Assembly (NCBI RefSeq): GCF_000149955.1
Contig: NC_030986.1
Span: 4,925,870 to 4,989,869 of the forward strand
From: Fusarium oxysporum f. sp. lycopersici 4287
Lineage: Eukaryota; Ascomycota; Sordariomycetes; Hypocreales; Nectriaceae
Direction of reading: 5' to 3'
DNA length: 64,000 nt
Of this stretch, positions 10,351 through 24,207 are shown piece by piece. Position 1 is the first letter of the stretch; each line of letters opens with the position of its first letter. The notes beneath the pieces are model-generated. The model was not told the DNA's origin. It made no database searches and worked only from the letters and a program-made list of their open reading frames with translations. The translations under genes and the position numbers were made by a program.

Positions 10351-13300
10351 GCGGGTGAGGACAGGGATCGGAGCATTCTGTCGTTCTGCTCTCAATGGCA
10401 CGTACCATTATGTGCCCCCTGATCAATCACTCACTCTCAGAACCCTATGGGGCACCATGACTGGGTTCAATGACGAGAAGCCGAAGCACGAGGAGGGAAA
10501 TTGGAGCTGGAGCTGGAGCTGCACTTCTGCCTCTGCCTGCTACGATGTTTCAAACAAACGAACAAACAGTACCTGTAGATCAATTTAATTAACTTTGAAC
10601 CAATATATGACTCGACTCATCGATGTCAGCCTGGAGAGGCAATCGCCGGAAATGCATGCAGCTCATCAACCCAGGACCCCGGCTCTTGGAGGTTGATTCG
10701 CAGCCATCAGTTGCATCTGCCCCATCATCGAGCTAGTGTGGCGATACGATTGAGGACAGTGAATGCCATGGTAGAATCCCTGATCACTCGTCAAGAATTT
10801 GGGTCAAATTTGGCGTTTCCCAGCGTCGACGAGTCTGTTGTTGGTTGCGTGGTGATGATCCTGATTCGACTTCTGGTAGAGAGCAAGGAACAATAGAACA
10901 ATCTACGCCACAGCCGTTTGCCTTCTCTTTATTTCCGAATTCCTCATCCATCGGAAATGAAGTTGCCGTGGCGTTTTCAGTGGTGCTCTTGTCGTTTAAA
11001 AGGTAAAATTTGGGTTCAAGAATGCAAAAGAGACGGTTTTGGGCATCAATGACATCGAGTCAATAGTAGCTAATATCGATTGAATAGACACCGGCTTTGA
11101 GGATGAATTCCATGAGTGATAAACCTTGGAATCGGTAACGGCCATGCCTCAGAGGCTAAGACGAATACATTCTTTGTCCACCATCGTGATTCGAAACATT
11201 GCATTGTCCCAAAAACGCCTCGTCAAAGCAGTACATCGAGTCTCTCCGCAGAGCTTAGAAAGTCTCGGCAATCAGGCAATTCATTCATCGACTATAGAGT
11301 CAGAATAACGCCTCGCTGCGGAGATGATATGACCTATGTCGTCAAGTAAAGTATATGGCCGCATTTTCAGGCCGGCAATGCCCTGTTTGGCCTGTTCTGC
11401 AGACCCATGGCCGCATGAAACGGAAACGGCCGGGGGCCTTGGTGCGCGGCAGAAGACAAACCAAATATCTGGATTAAGCGCCAGACGACAAGAGTTGGCT
11501 GAAATTTTACTCATAACGATGCCGTTATTGTTTGTTTTGAATTCAGTTCGGCAAGGCACTCTCAGTAGGCTATGTAAAGCAATGCGGGTAATGCTTGAGC
11601 CAACTTTCTAGAAACTGAACAATGCCGGCTCCGGATATTCTTTTCCAATCTTGAATTCTCTATCGATATTCCATTGCAGGGATGCTGAGGGTAGCGGCCG
11701 ATGAGACAAGTCGGCACAGTGAGCGTTCATAGACGAGAAACAAGGGCATCTGGAGATCGGAACCACTATCAGTATCAGTCTCAGTATCTGAACCGAAGAC
11801 GAGCCACTTACTCTTCAGGGCTGTAGCGGACCCTGGGAGGAAGAACCACGTCGAATTTGATCCCTGGCGGTCATTCTCTTCTGACTCTGACTCTGACTCT
11901 GAGAAAACACAACCAACAGAGGCACAACCAACAACCAACAACACGCCCCCTCCCAGCCCCAGCCAGGACTTGCGTCCTGTGCCCGCTCATGAAACTCGCC
12001 ATCGATCTGCGCTAGGATAAGCCTCCCAGCCTGTAAAAGAGCAATTCTGAGCCCAGCCCATCCCAGTTAGACGCAGTTTGCTTCACTAAAGAATGTAAGA
12101 CTCGGCAAGCCGTTAGACGGCGTTTTCAAGTGCCGGGAGTCACGCGCCAACCCGCTCTGAAAGATCTATTCTCTTGACCATAGTTGCTTGCAACTGCTGC
12201 ATCTTCTGCCTGTGCGCAGCCAATTCCGAAAGTGGCGTCTCGTCCTCCAATTTCCCTTCAAAAACACCATCTTGAGATGGAGAAAATGCCAACCATGACC
12301 ACACTTTCAGAGCACAGGCCCCATGAATCCGTGAGTTGGCTTATTGCAGTACCATAATTCCCTCTTATTAGAGCCTGAAATTAAAGAGGAAGATCCTGCT
12401 CCCAACGAGGGCTTGAATCAACCCCTGGTCAGAAGAAACTGGAGACTTGTCACATATGTGGATAGACTCAGTTCCTTATGAACCCTATATCTATAGAGGC
12501 CTAGACTTGATAGAGAGACAATAGATCACGTTGTTGAGGCCATTTGGTGTTAAGAATTGCATTGTAATTTTCAAGAGTCTTTGCCGAGTACTTTTGGTGC
12601 TTCTTGAATTTCAGGCCCTGGAAAACGATACCGTCACTGTAACTCCATGGTATATGCATAGAGACGTAAGAAGAAAGATGGTTGAAATGATCAAACGGCC
12701 CGGGATTCTGCGTCCCCATCGCCAGTGACTGGTAGAGAGAGACATGCCAGTAGGCTAACGTTCCAGGCCAACATGGAGCCCGTGCTACAGCGAGCAAGCA
12801 GCTATCGGTGACGCATATCAATGAAGTGACTGGTACAAGTTCCCTTCAAGTTGGACAAGGTAGTTGATTCGAGACTGTCTTGCTTTCCTCCGAGTAGGCC
12901 AAGTGTTCGGCTCTCGCAGCATCAAGAAGGGGGCTGATACAGCAGTAGGCTGTGGTATGAGGAACTACCATAAAAGTCTCTATATTCAGTTTTTTGACAT
13001 GAAGGAAAGAAACATACAATACAGGCTAGAAGCCATAATAGAACTTTGTGGCGGGTGTTTGTCCTAGTGCAGAGGCGGCCGATAGCTGCACACGTTTTGG
13101 CGCCTTTAACACAAAGTTAAGGCAAATAAGCTCTAGCTATTCACGTAACGGCAAAGCCAACGGCTAGCCTTGGTAGATTTGGTCGTTTTGGGAGCACAGA
13201 ACAATGCTGCCAAACCAAATAGAGCACGCTGGAGACATGACAGTTGTGAGCTAGGGCTTGGTCCATGTGAAGAACAATAGGTAGCCACAATCAGCTGCTC

Positions 13301-15213
13301 ACTTGGCAGAGGTGTAAAGAATCCTATTGACACCCAAAAGAAGATATCGGGTCTGTTTGTTGCGGGCGTATCCAAGTATTGCGGTTACAAGATGATGTAT
13401 GGGAGTGTATGTACCCCGGCCGAGCAGAACATAAGTGCCATAGCAGTACCTTATGGAGGGGAATTGGACATCCCTTGTTCTTGTTACTGCGCAGCGCATG
13501 CCGGAGGTCTGCGCCGTGGGTGAGTGTGTTGACGCTGAATGACATGCTCTGCAATTGACCGTGATGCAAACAAGTCGAAGCGTCGGGCCGTAGACATGCG
13601 CAATCAGGGCAAAAGTTGGGTGGATGGAACATCCGGAACCCCACGAGATTGGCTTCTGACGAGGGTGTGTGTTTTGTTCCTTATTAACGATGATCGCCCG
13701 ATAGATGATAAGATGAGATGGGTTGCCAAGAAAAGAGGAGGGGAGGGGTTTGGGGGCGTCGCCTTGTGCCTGTGCTGGCTACGGAAGGCAACGCTAAAAT
13801 TCAGCCTAGCAACAAATCGAAAACGTCTTTCTGCCAGGGCTTGAGCAATGAATGTCAAGCCGGGCATTGGCAAGGTACACCCTAGCGAGAGCCATGTCAC
13901 AGCGGGGGGGCCGCCATCCATTGCAGACGGACGGATATGTACGGCACCACACCTGTTATGGATGGTTGTCTCAACGCTGATGAACCGTATCATCACCTGC
14001 CTCTTCTGCTCGCAACGTACGAGCAACAAACACGTTATCTGGTCCCGAAAGTCTGGTACCGCCCACTCTGCATGAGCATGCGTGTGATTCGAAATATGAC
14101 TGGGAGAAGGGGGAGCGGGTCGGACAGAAATGCGACCCTATGGACCGACATATACGAACTTTTGAGTTGAAATATGAGACGTCAAAAACGCGGCTAAGCC
14201 TGCGAACAAGGCGGAATACTCGCGGCAAACACTCCCATGCTCGTTAGAAATACTGTAGCAAGCATGCCTCGGTAGTGTCGACATGTTTGGTGTGTTGTAA
14301 GTGGTAGGGGGCGATCATCTAACCCGACGCGACAAGAGCGCTTAGAGTGGACTTGAACGAGTCAGATGCGCATCGAAAAAGCCAGTGAATCGAGCAATCT
14401 CCCGCAAAACCTTCCCATTCAGGCCAAAGTATGTCCGCGTTAAGATTCCCGGCAGTTGGGTAAATGAGATGGAGAAGTTTGAAACCGGAAACAAAATCAA
14501 GAGTACCAGTGACACCAAGCTAGGACGGAGATAACCAGACAAGGGGGCTCTTGATTCTTGAGAACCGAGGACAAGAGTCCTTTAGCAAGACATGTCTGCT
14601 CGCTGAAATTCAACAGCATTCTAAGGTCCTGAGATCACGGGTAAGAGGCAAAGCCAATGCTGAAACCCACAAGGCTAAGCTTGATGAAACGGTGGAGCAG
14701 GGCGGAGCGTTTTCACTGCCTTGAAGCATGGGGAAGGAAGCCTGCGATGCAGTGTAAAAATTATTCTAGGCAGAATACCTCAATGGCCATATCATATAGA
14801 CACATGGCGTGACAAGGCTGTGTTATCTTTGACACCCGCGACGTTAGATCCGAGAATGGATCTGCAGGAACCCTCAAACCCAAACCCCAGATCTGGCGGC
14901 AGCGGCGTGCGATGGGGGCGATGTTGGCAGCTAAGTTAATAGCTAAGCGTTAATAACAGATGAGCTACCTATAGCGCACAAGCGAGGGAGACGATGTCCA
15001 GGGGCCTGAGCCTTCCAGGCCGGCACTTGGCTTGTGATAGACTGATAGTAAGTGAACCATCCATATAAATGCTGGAGGTATCATGACATGGCACATGCAT
15101 CCGATAGAAATCGGCAAGACTCCAATTGTATATGCTGGAGTAGCATAAGTTTAGTCCACTCTTAGGCCAAGTCTCAGCATCTCATAATGAATTTGTCAAA
15201 ACGTAGTCTAACT

Positions 15214-15217
<4 letters not shown>

Positions 15218-15246
<29 letters not shown>
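15218..15246. repeat. Homopolymer A29
   Basis: Twenty-nine consecutive A residues on the plus strand in noncoding DNA. Its length is likely to be unstable and may be imprecise in the assembly. Confidence 0.9.
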
Positions 15247-15249
<3 letters not shown>

Positions 15250-15470
15250 ACAATGGAGCCTTTTGACTGGGATGTGGGGAAGGTTGCTCCCATTATAACG
15301 CAGAATAGGAAAGAGAAGGCCCACCGAAAAATCGGTGAGTAAATCGTTAATGATTTGTCGGTACGAGAAGGCCGAAGCTGGTGGAATGAAGAGGTTTTGA
15401 TTGATTCTGATGGATGATGTGAGGTAGAAAATCAGAGGAGCAATCAATGTCCAAGGACCAGCAATTAGCA

Positions 15471-15489
15471 GGGGGGGGGGGGGGGGGGG
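15471..15489. repeat. Homopolymer G19
   Basis: Nineteen consecutive G residues about 225 bp after the A29 run. Confidence 0.9.
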
Positions 15490-18400
15490 CGTGCAGGGAC
15501 CAGACACGGAAAGTCAAGTCCAGCGTTGAGTTGGCAGAACCTTCGCTTGCAGTCAAGCCGCTGTCCAATGACAGTCAACCGCATGGTAAACGCGCGCGTA
15601 CTCGCTATACCACATTCAGCAAAGCGTGCGAGCCCGGAGCTCTCACCCATTGGCCCCAATTGCAATCATCAGGCTGATCATCTGGGCTACCAATGGCTAT
15701 TTCGCTCGTAGCACACTGTTCCCACTATGAATCAAGGACCTCCCCTGCTCGGGCCATGCTTCTTTGGGAAGACGAGTAACCTCACAGGGATTAATGCCTG
15801 CTTAGCGTGGTCCCGACAGTCTGGTAAGCTAAGCTTTTTAGCGTCATCACTAGTTTGCGGCACAGAGTGCTGAATGGCCGGCAGCGGGGCCGCATTTCTG
15901 CACCAGAGCGGGCCACCCTCTAACTCCGATACCCCTGTCATCTCTCAAGCGCCGCGAGGCGCATGCCATGCTATGTTATGGGTTGCATATTGAGCAGGGC
16001 AAGTGGGTTTAAACTTGCTATTAGACAATTAGTCGTGTCTTTGTGATCATTGCTTTGCCATTCCAGATACGTACAGTATGAATCGTGACGTGTAGACACT
16101 GCGTTAGTTGTTGTATGACCATGCCCAGCCAGCCTCAAAACTGAATCGAGTTGGAGCTGAGACTGATTGAGTCAGGTAACCGGGATATTGTCGGCTCCAG
16201 AGCATCATAATCCCCGTTGCTTTTTCTCCGTCCACTCGTCTTCGAGAGCCCTGCAGTAGCTGAAGGATGATTAATTAAAGAAGGTCATCTTAGTTGAAGC
16301 GAGCCCTCTGCACATATTTTCTGTCAATACATAACTTGTCTGAACGTTGCTGATGCTGTGCAGCGGCGTCATTGCTCGGCTTTTGCTCCAGGCCGGGTGG
16401 CATCCGCGGACCAGGGGAAGAGTCGACAAGGCAAGACAGGACAGGACAAGCCACCTGTGGGAACCATAAGGTAAACTGTTAGGTACTGTACCGTCCTGTA
16501 CAGTACATACGTACAGTCAAAGCTTCCGATCCATGTGTCGCGGTAGAGCGTCGTTAATTTATGACCCCCAGGGGGGGCACGAGGCGACCTTTTAAGGCTA
16601 ACACTACCGTTCCATTTTGCGGCGAGGTTCACATCTCAACGGCTTCGCGCTACACGCGGTCCTATCATGGTCCCAGGTAGCGCGCGTATAATATCAAGCT
16701 TGTTGTTGGTTACAGAGTTCCTTCTTGTCGTTGCGCCAAAGGGCAGCATCCAACCGACCGATATGATAGACCTGCAACTGTTTCATGGATGGTTAGTTGA
16801 CTGACAGAATCTTCAGCATGTGCGCAAGCCATACAATGTAGTGTAATGCAATGCAATGCTCCGCTCAATACTCTCTACCTCCCTCCCTCCCTCCCACACA
16901 TGACAATGGCAATGACAAGGCAGGCAATCTGCCGGCGAGTGCCAAGCAAAGTGGTGGAGTCGCTGGGATCTGCCTAAGCTGTTGCAGGCATGGTCACTTT
17001 GTATTCTGTCATGTCGTCTTTTTTGGGCCTTTTCGTCCTCCATCTCCGTTTCCGTCTCCGACGCCGTTCCGCTTTCGCTCTTGTTTTCGCTGCTTATTGA
17101 CCAGCAAGACGAAATAGCTTCGAGGCTAAGAAGCAAAGCAGAAATGGAGTGAAATCCGTTCTGTACCCTTTTTCTTCTATGCCGGCTGAGCTATTTGGCT
17201 GTGCTGGCCTGGCTTGGCCCGGCCAGGCCTCACCCAGCCACAAATGCGCTCCCCCGGCAGACCCCTGCTCCCACTTTAGATCATCGCGTCTTTTCTTATT
17301 CTCTCATGTCTTGACTCTCTGTATTCCGCCCTCCTCCTCCACTAACATCCCAGTACCGTACGGGACGTCACTGGGGCACCATTTCTCTCAAAGCTGCCGA
17401 TCTTCAGATCGATGGACGCCAAACGGCCCGCACAGGATTATGAGTTCCCGCGTTCCTGTACCTGTACCTGTTCCTGCTGACAGCCCTTGTTGCTGTCCGT
17501 CATACATTATTGTCGTCCCAGCTCTGATAACTTGGTCAGACCAACCCAAGATGAGCTTGTTGACTCACCGGTTCATGTCTACGAAGAAGGTGATGAGAAA
17601 CTCATCAGAAGCACGGCTCCTGGATGTCTGCCTCCAGGTAGCGTAACCCGGTCCAGCTTCCCACCTTTCTGATTGTCTCTTCCCTCTTTAAAGACAGACC
17701 AGACACAAAGGGTCCTTGGCCACTCTTGTCCCCACCTTGCTGCGTTTCCTATCGCTCACATATTTTCTCTTTTGCGTACCTGGTCAGTGGTCGCTGGCCC
17801 ATGTCATCGTCTATTGTCAAGGTCCAGGTTTAGGCCCCCCCAGGTCCCCGTTCTTTTCATTCTCTTCGGGCATTACTGATTTCTCGTCCCCGTTAGCTCA
17901 GCCTGGCCTTTTAGTTTGGCAGAGACCTAATACTGCTCTTCAGCTTGTCTCGCCTTTCCCTCTCGGGGCATCCGTCTCTCTTTTGGCTACTCGTGTCGAC
18001 CCTCCATTTCAGTACGTACACGTTGACGGTGCAGCAACAGCTCATGATGTCTTTGGCCTACCACATAATATATCATAGTTGCAGTTCTGAATAGTCAGTC
18101 TGTTTTGCTCTTCGATTCCGTGCTGTATTCTCCTCTGTCATTGTTGACCAAACGCAGACCTCACAGGTCAGCTCCGCGTGGGATGAGAATCGAGTCAAGT
18201 CGAGTTGAGTCGTAATCTCCTCATCACTTGCTAGACTGATAACCAGAGATTGCCATTACATACTCTATCCAGACTGTCGGATAGAAGACTGCTCCAGACC
18301 GTATATGCGAGGCGGTGGTCGTGTGAAGGGGGATTTGCCTGGTGGAAAAAGTTCCAAGCATCCCTGACTGACGAAAGAGTGATGGCCTGGTGAAATCGAG

Positions 18401-19536
18401 GAAGCGTCCGAAGAAACATCCGACTCTTTTCGGTGTTGTTTTCAATCCATTTTCCCATACCATCTCATCGTCTCACACCCATAATGTACACACTGAAGCT
18501 GGATGTGATGGATGGAGGGATGGCAGAACACCCCCAAACCAACACCCCCCGCCCCATATTCATTCGTTTTACATGCCCACGCCCATATCCAAGCCAAAGT
18601 AAAAGCCAAATCCAACACCACTCCCACTCCCACACACGCCCTTGAAGCCGCGATGGTCGCGATGATTCCCCTCCATCCTTTAAGCCATCCCAGTGTCATC
18701 TCCACGGGCATACCATGCACGACCATGCACGTCCTCTGTTCTGCCCTTAGTCTTTCTCTATTTCCAGCCCGTTTCGTTCGCTGCTTTAGACCCCTCGGCG
18801 GCTATTGTTATGCACGACAGCTCCAGTACCTTGGCATGGCGGAGGATATTGAGCCCCGAGCCCTCACAGCTTAAGCCCTCCACTTCCTAGGTTCAAGGCA
18901 ATGCCAGGCCGTACCCATACTGTACTTGGGGCTTGATCCCTCTGCTCGACACCCCCAGTCCTTCCCCCATTTGCCCCTGGCACCGAGGCCTGTCTCTGGC
19001 TCGTCCATATCGTCCTGGGCTTGCCAAAAGAACGGCTCTTAAAAATGTCCTGGTACTTCGTTACTGCTGTCTCTCAGGCTGACCTCCATGTACACCAAAC
19101 CTACATACACTCCAACGATCTGCACTCCACTGCTCTTCATCTCCAAACACCATTTATACAAAGCGGCCGGCCCGTCTGTGACCCCACAAGGCTCTGTTTC
19201 CCTTCAACTCCTCCTTCCTGCCCTTGCACTCTCTTGGCCTCGATCTCTAACCCCCCCAGGTCTTCAAAAAGCGGCCGCGGCCAGAAAAGGCTGAATCGTC
19301 TTGCACCTCGTTCTTCCATATCTGCCTCGCCAGGTCTTGATGCCTTCTTGAAGTATCTTGGTTTCTGGTCATAAATGTGCCATTATCAGTCTCGGTCTGA
19401 ATCTTGAACTTGCAGCCACAGCATCAACAGCTCCCCACCACTCACAGAAGCACCCATTTCTGTTATTCAGCCCCGCCTATAACATAAACCAACCGATTTG
19501 GACTTCGATTGTCCAATCCCCCAATTTGATACCCAC

Positions 19537-21362
19537 ATGATCATGGTCGAGCAGCAGTATATTGCCCCAGGTCTACCCCAGCCGGATGGCCTTTCGGGAG
19601 CTCCCAGTTTGCACGACTCAATTCCAACAACTGAGACTTCCCCTTACCACGATCTGACATCCTACTCATCTGTAAGTCGAGCTTCATCCGGAGCGGACGT
19701 GAACTTGGCAGAGTCTTTTATAGCGCTGCCATAGATCCGAAGCTCTGCCCCCAATAGTCCTTTTGTAAAACTGACACTAGTTCATGTAGGTCTCTTCACC
19801 TTTCAACAGCAATCCGGCCAATGCGATCCAAACCTCTTAAATCCTATCTCAGTCGGGGATCTCCTCCTTTGGCACGGCGTGACAAAAAATTGCATCAAAA
19901 AAACCCACCGCCTCCAAGCACAACTAAATCAACACTCTATCTCTCCTGGGATTTTCAGGAATGTATATCAGCAACGGTGGGGCAGGCAAATTTGNNNNNN
20001 NNNNNNNNNNNNNNNNNNNNNNNNNNNNNNNNNNNNNNNNNNNNNNNNNNNNNNNNNNNNNNNNNNNNNNNNNNNNNNNNNNNNNNNNNNNNNNCGTTAA
20101 TAGCCAATCCCCACAAGCGAGTTCGCCCATGACCTCTCAAGCTCCGGTCGCTGGAGGGGAATTCCTTCATGCCAATTATGTCCACGATGGACGTCGAACC
20201 CCCGGGCCCCCAGAGCCCTATATGGGAGCTTTTGGTGTCTCAAACGGACCAGAACCGCAACCTATGAGCAACCCTTATTACGTCAATATGGCGCCTCCAG
20301 TTGAGCACCAAGACCACATGATGATGAGGGACAATCATCATATTCCAATGGGCATGCATCATCGCGAAATGGCGCCTGCTCCTCTTCTGGCCGAGCATCA
20401 TCCACCTCAGTACCGCCGAAGAAGCCCAGAAGAGACAGGACTGCACGGATTACCTTCAGATGTTCCACGCTCCATGACTGGATCCCCTCGTCGAAGATCT
20501 GCCTTACACGCCCCTGGCCGCGTCAAAAAGCGCGCAACCAAGAGGTCAGGAGCCTCTAGAAGTGCAGCTGCTGAAGAGCCTGTCGACGAGCACAAGAATT
20601 GCTTTGGAGAAGAGGTCCCGCCAACACTCAAGAGTACCTGTCCCGATGAGGAGCGCTGCATATTCGAATCTCGCTGGGAGCACCGCAACCAAAAGGGTCA
20701 GGATATGTGGGAGAGCATCCAGAGCGACTATAAGAGTCGTTTCCAGAAGTGCCCCGGTAAGGAAATGCTTCAGATGAAATTCAAACGAGGCCGGTCCAAG
20801 TACATTGAGTGGTTATCTAGAGATGTAAGTCTTTTGGCTTCAGAACCCGGAGGACTTTGCTAACTATTTTAAGGAGGACTTGCTTCGAGAGGCTTATAAG
20901 ATCGTCGAGAAGAGTCGTTATCAGATGATGCTTGAGACCTTTCACGAATTAGGGGGTTCCCGAAATATGCGATTGAATGCTAGCGACATAGAAGTCAAAG
21001 TTGTCAACGATCTAAAGCTCGAGGAGGGGATTTACATGGAGTCCCATGGGGATCTCAATATCAGAAGACGACACAAGTCGGTTCAAACAAGGAAGCGCAC
21101 TGGCCGCGGTGATGAGCACGACGAGATGATGAGCGTCGGATCCCACAACACTCATGAAGATGAGGTTATTAACCAGGTGCATGGCCTTCCCAATATCAAG
21201 ATGGAAGAAGATGGCCCTGGAGGCCAAATGATGAGCACACATATGTGGGACCAACAAATGAAGATGGAACCGGGAGCAATGCCACCACAAAACAATCGCA
21301 TGCAACCCTTGATGAGATTGAGTCCAACACAAACGATGTATGGAGGACGCAGAGGGTCGTGA
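19537..21362 (+). CDS. Myb-like DNA-binding regulator, interrupted by a gap
   Basis: The first exon starts at ATG 19537 (MIMVEQQYIAPG) and ends at 19671 before GTAAGT. The reading between there and 20094 is uncertain because a 100-N gap (19995-20094) hides part of it; an acceptor at TTTTCAG|GAATG near 19959 is one possibility. From 20095 the frame continues to 20824, and a 49-bp intron (20825-20873, GTAAGT...TAAG) leads to the last exon, ending at TGA 21362. The N-terminal half is His/Met/Pro-rich. Two helical segments rich in conserved Trp and basic residues, one with RWEHRNQKGQDMWESIQS and one with EAYKIVEKSRYQMM after the last intron, resemble tandem Myb-like repeats, and a KKRATKRSG patch precedes them. 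The C-terminal tail is Met/Gln-rich. The protein is probably nuclear, and the very long upstream region suggests a developmentally controlled gene. I cannot assign a named orthologue. Confidence 0.8.
19995..20094. other. Assembly gap (exactly 100 N)
   Basis: A run of exactly 100 N, the usual placeholder for a gap of unknown length, inside the Myb-like gene. Confidence 0.99.
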
Positions 21363-22669
21363 AAACAGAAAACTTCTGACTCATTTTCGGGAATGGCATT
21401 ATAGACAACTTCATCTTCTCAACGAAGAGCCCCTCATTTTTTTGTATTTTCCATATAAGAGTCCTTTCATATACCCCAAGGAATTGTTTAAGATAGAGCT
21501 TCGTAAAGAACCCGGCATCTTTGTATAAGAAGGAATTCTGCGTCGTATCACGTCTCCCCAATGCTCTTGTAGTATCTATCTATGTCTTCACTGCTTCCGA
21601 AGATATTGCCAAGTTTGAGAGGTAATTGTATGGGCGGGCGGGAAGTCAAGTGACTTGAGTGGCTTCACACAAAATCTGGGGTCAGACTTTTGAGATAACA
21701 TCTGGTTGGGTGCTCTTAAGATTGGCGATTTTGGAATTGACAAGATGGCGTGTTTCGCTGCCACGAAAGCAAGGGGGGAATGCGAAAGACCTGGAAAGAC
21801 TGAGAAAGGGGGCGGAGCGTGAGTGAGACAACACATAGCTCGTATTGACAAACTTGTCCTTGTGTAGACCCGACAGTTTGGAAAATTGCGCTTCAAGTAA
21901 ATTTGATTCTCGCTGCAACTTGCATGTAACTGGGTTCAGGTTGGCAAGGATTCAGGGTGCCCTCGGAAGCCGGGAGGGTGTCGAGACAAGCTTGACAGGG
22001 CCTCCTCGAGCCTAAACTAGTGGCCCCATTCGCGGACACCCTTAACCTAGCCGCCAGGGATCCAGGTTTCTAGCCCCCCGATGCAGATCACGCCGTTTGA
22101 CAGTTCGGCAATGTCAAGCCTCAGAAGAGACCGATAACTGGCTGACGGCCTGCCTTTGCTTGACCGCCGCAGTTGAAATAGGATGGAATATGGCAGTGAA
22201 AGTGTTGCAGAGGTTTATCTTGGGGGAATAGAAACCCAAGAGAGAATCTTACCAAAAATGGCAGAAGTCAAACCACTCGGAGTCGTGGCAGTAGAAGCAC
22301 GCGGGTCTTGAGAAGTATGTCAAGACTGGGAGGACGAAGCTCTCCAATTCAGAATGTGAAGGCTTGTCAAGGCAGCAAACCCCGATTTTTCAGTTGTTCT
22401 GATTCGGTATTTCGACCTGCCAATTAAGGATATGGTTGATCTGGCACCCTGACAAGACCATAGGGACTTAAAGAAACGTGGTGAGGGTACTTCCACGTTT
22501 CCATTGTTGGAAGGACCAGCGATTGTTCAACATGATACTCCAGCGGATTATATTGCACTCTTAAAAAGAGCCGAGTAAGAATGTAACAGTAGTTGAAATG
22601 CGCTATGGCAGTGGAACAACAAGATGTCGTGGAGTTGCAACAGGAAGCTGTGCAAATTACCGATTCTGG

Positions 22670-22673
<4 letters not shown>

Positions 22674-22700
<27 letters not shown>
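22674..22700. repeat. Homopolymer T27
   Basis: Twenty-seven consecutive T residues on the plus strand in noncoding DNA. Confidence 0.9.
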
Positions 22701-23136
22701 CAACAGTGAAGTCATACCATGGGGACTGGATGGCAGAGACGGAACATTGCAGCAGTGTTGCCGGACTAGAAGCAAGGTAATTTGAGAGTGAGCGCAGCTG
22801 AACGTTCATGTCGGACCTCGCTGCTCATCGCATCTCCAGGGTCCTTGGCTTGGTATAGTAACCAGATATAGCTTAGGTCAAGACTCAGCGGAAAAGAAGA
22901 TCCCGATGACGCGCTAGGAGTCACTAGCAGTCCGCGTGGCTTGCCGTTAACAATGAATCTATCCTGTAGCAGAGGATCTTCAAAGGAACTCAAGTGGGGA
23001 CTGATCTGATTCTGTTTCCCCGAGCACAGACAGGACAGGCGCATGTTTCGATCCCTAGGCGCCTTGAATATTGAGGTCCAGGAAGTTCACCAGCGAGTGA
23101 TCACGGACGAATGGGGTCAACGCCGACCAAAATTGC

Positions 23137-23582
23137 NNNNNNNNNNNNNNNNNNNNNNNNNNNNNNNNNNNNNNNNNNNNNNNNNNNNNNNNNNNNNNNN
23201 NNNNNNNNNNNNNNNNNNNNNNNNNNNNNNNNNNNNNNNNNNNNNNNNNNNNNNNNNNNNNNNNNNNNNNNNNNNNNNNNNNNNNNNNNNNNNNNNNNNN
23301 NNNNNNNNNNNNNNNNNNNNNNNNNNNNNNNNNNNNNNNNNNNNNNNNNNNNNNNNNNNNNNNNNNNNNNNNNNNNNNNNNNNNNNNNNNNNNNNNNNNN
23401 NNNNNNNNNNNNNNNNNNNNNNNNNNNNNNNNNNNNNNNNNNNNNNNNNNNNNNNNNNNNNNNNNNNNNNNNNNNNNNNNNNNNNNNNNNNNNNNNNNNN
23501 NNNNNNNNNNNNNNNNNNNNNNNNNNNNNNNNNNNNNNNNNNNNNNNNNNNNNNNNNNNNNNNNNNNNNNNNNNNNNNNNNN
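23137..23582. other. Assembly gap (446 N)
   Basis: A run of N in the intergenic region before the Htm1-like gene. Confidence 0.99.
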
Positions 23583-24207
23583 AAGGAGTTATGAGGGGTG
23601 AAGATGTGAGCATGTGGCAACTAGTGCTGAGAGAGAGTTTTCTGCTTCTGAATGATGTTGTTGGCTCGTCGTTACCTTAGTGTTTGTGTTGCATCGAAAT
23701 TCGGGTTGTGTTATAGTATTGACGAATGACAAGGAAGGTGATTTGATGACTGATAGATAGGAAGGGACGAGGCTACCATGATCAAATTGAGTTTGATAAT
23801 GCAAGCACTGTTGACCTACATAGAAGCGAAGTAAAGATAATCTGTTATGAGATTAGAGTAGTAAAGAATAACCTCCAGGTCTGTCGAAGCTCTCAAGATA
23901 TTTGACTTCACGGAGACTCTGTTTGGGAAAGAGCCTCCCTTAAGTACGGTACCTGATTGGACCACAGTTCACGAAACGCCACAGCACGCTAGCCACATGT
24001 GGCGCGATGATGACAGGAAACAACTGTCACCACGAATTCGTGAGGATTTCGTCTCCTCCAGACTTTCAAATTGCGACGCCAAGCGTCTGTCGCGCGTCAT
24101 ATTCGAGGCGTTCCGCATATTACCTGTATGGTTTACAGTCGGTTTCGCTGTTCTTAGGCTTCCCTCGATGAGCCCAGTAGCTCTCGAGTGCCATTTTCCC
24201 CTGGCCA

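Larger units (their letters stand above)
9354..19536. other. 10 kb without a supportable gene; long upstream region of the Myb-like gene
   Basis: Short open frames occur throughout, but none has family resemblance, consistent codon use or good splice sites. The stretch contains a run of 29 A, a run of 19 G and several 6-bp tandem repeats. From about 16.8 to 19.5 kb the plus strand becomes strongly C/T-rich, as in fungal promoters and long 5' leaders, pointing towards the Myb-like gene downstream. Noncoding RNAs could be hidden here; I cannot identify one by eye. Confidence 0.55.
21363..24207. other. Intergenic with a gap; nothing called
   Basis: About 2.8 kb between the Myb-like gene and the Htm1-like gene. 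It includes a T27 run and a 446-N gap. Visible open frames are short and lack family features; a gene could be partly hidden in the gap. Confidence 0.5.

Noticed and set aside
13604..14029. A 141-codon frame on the minus strand in the gene desert
   Set aside because: No motif, no splice partners and biased composition; considered chance.
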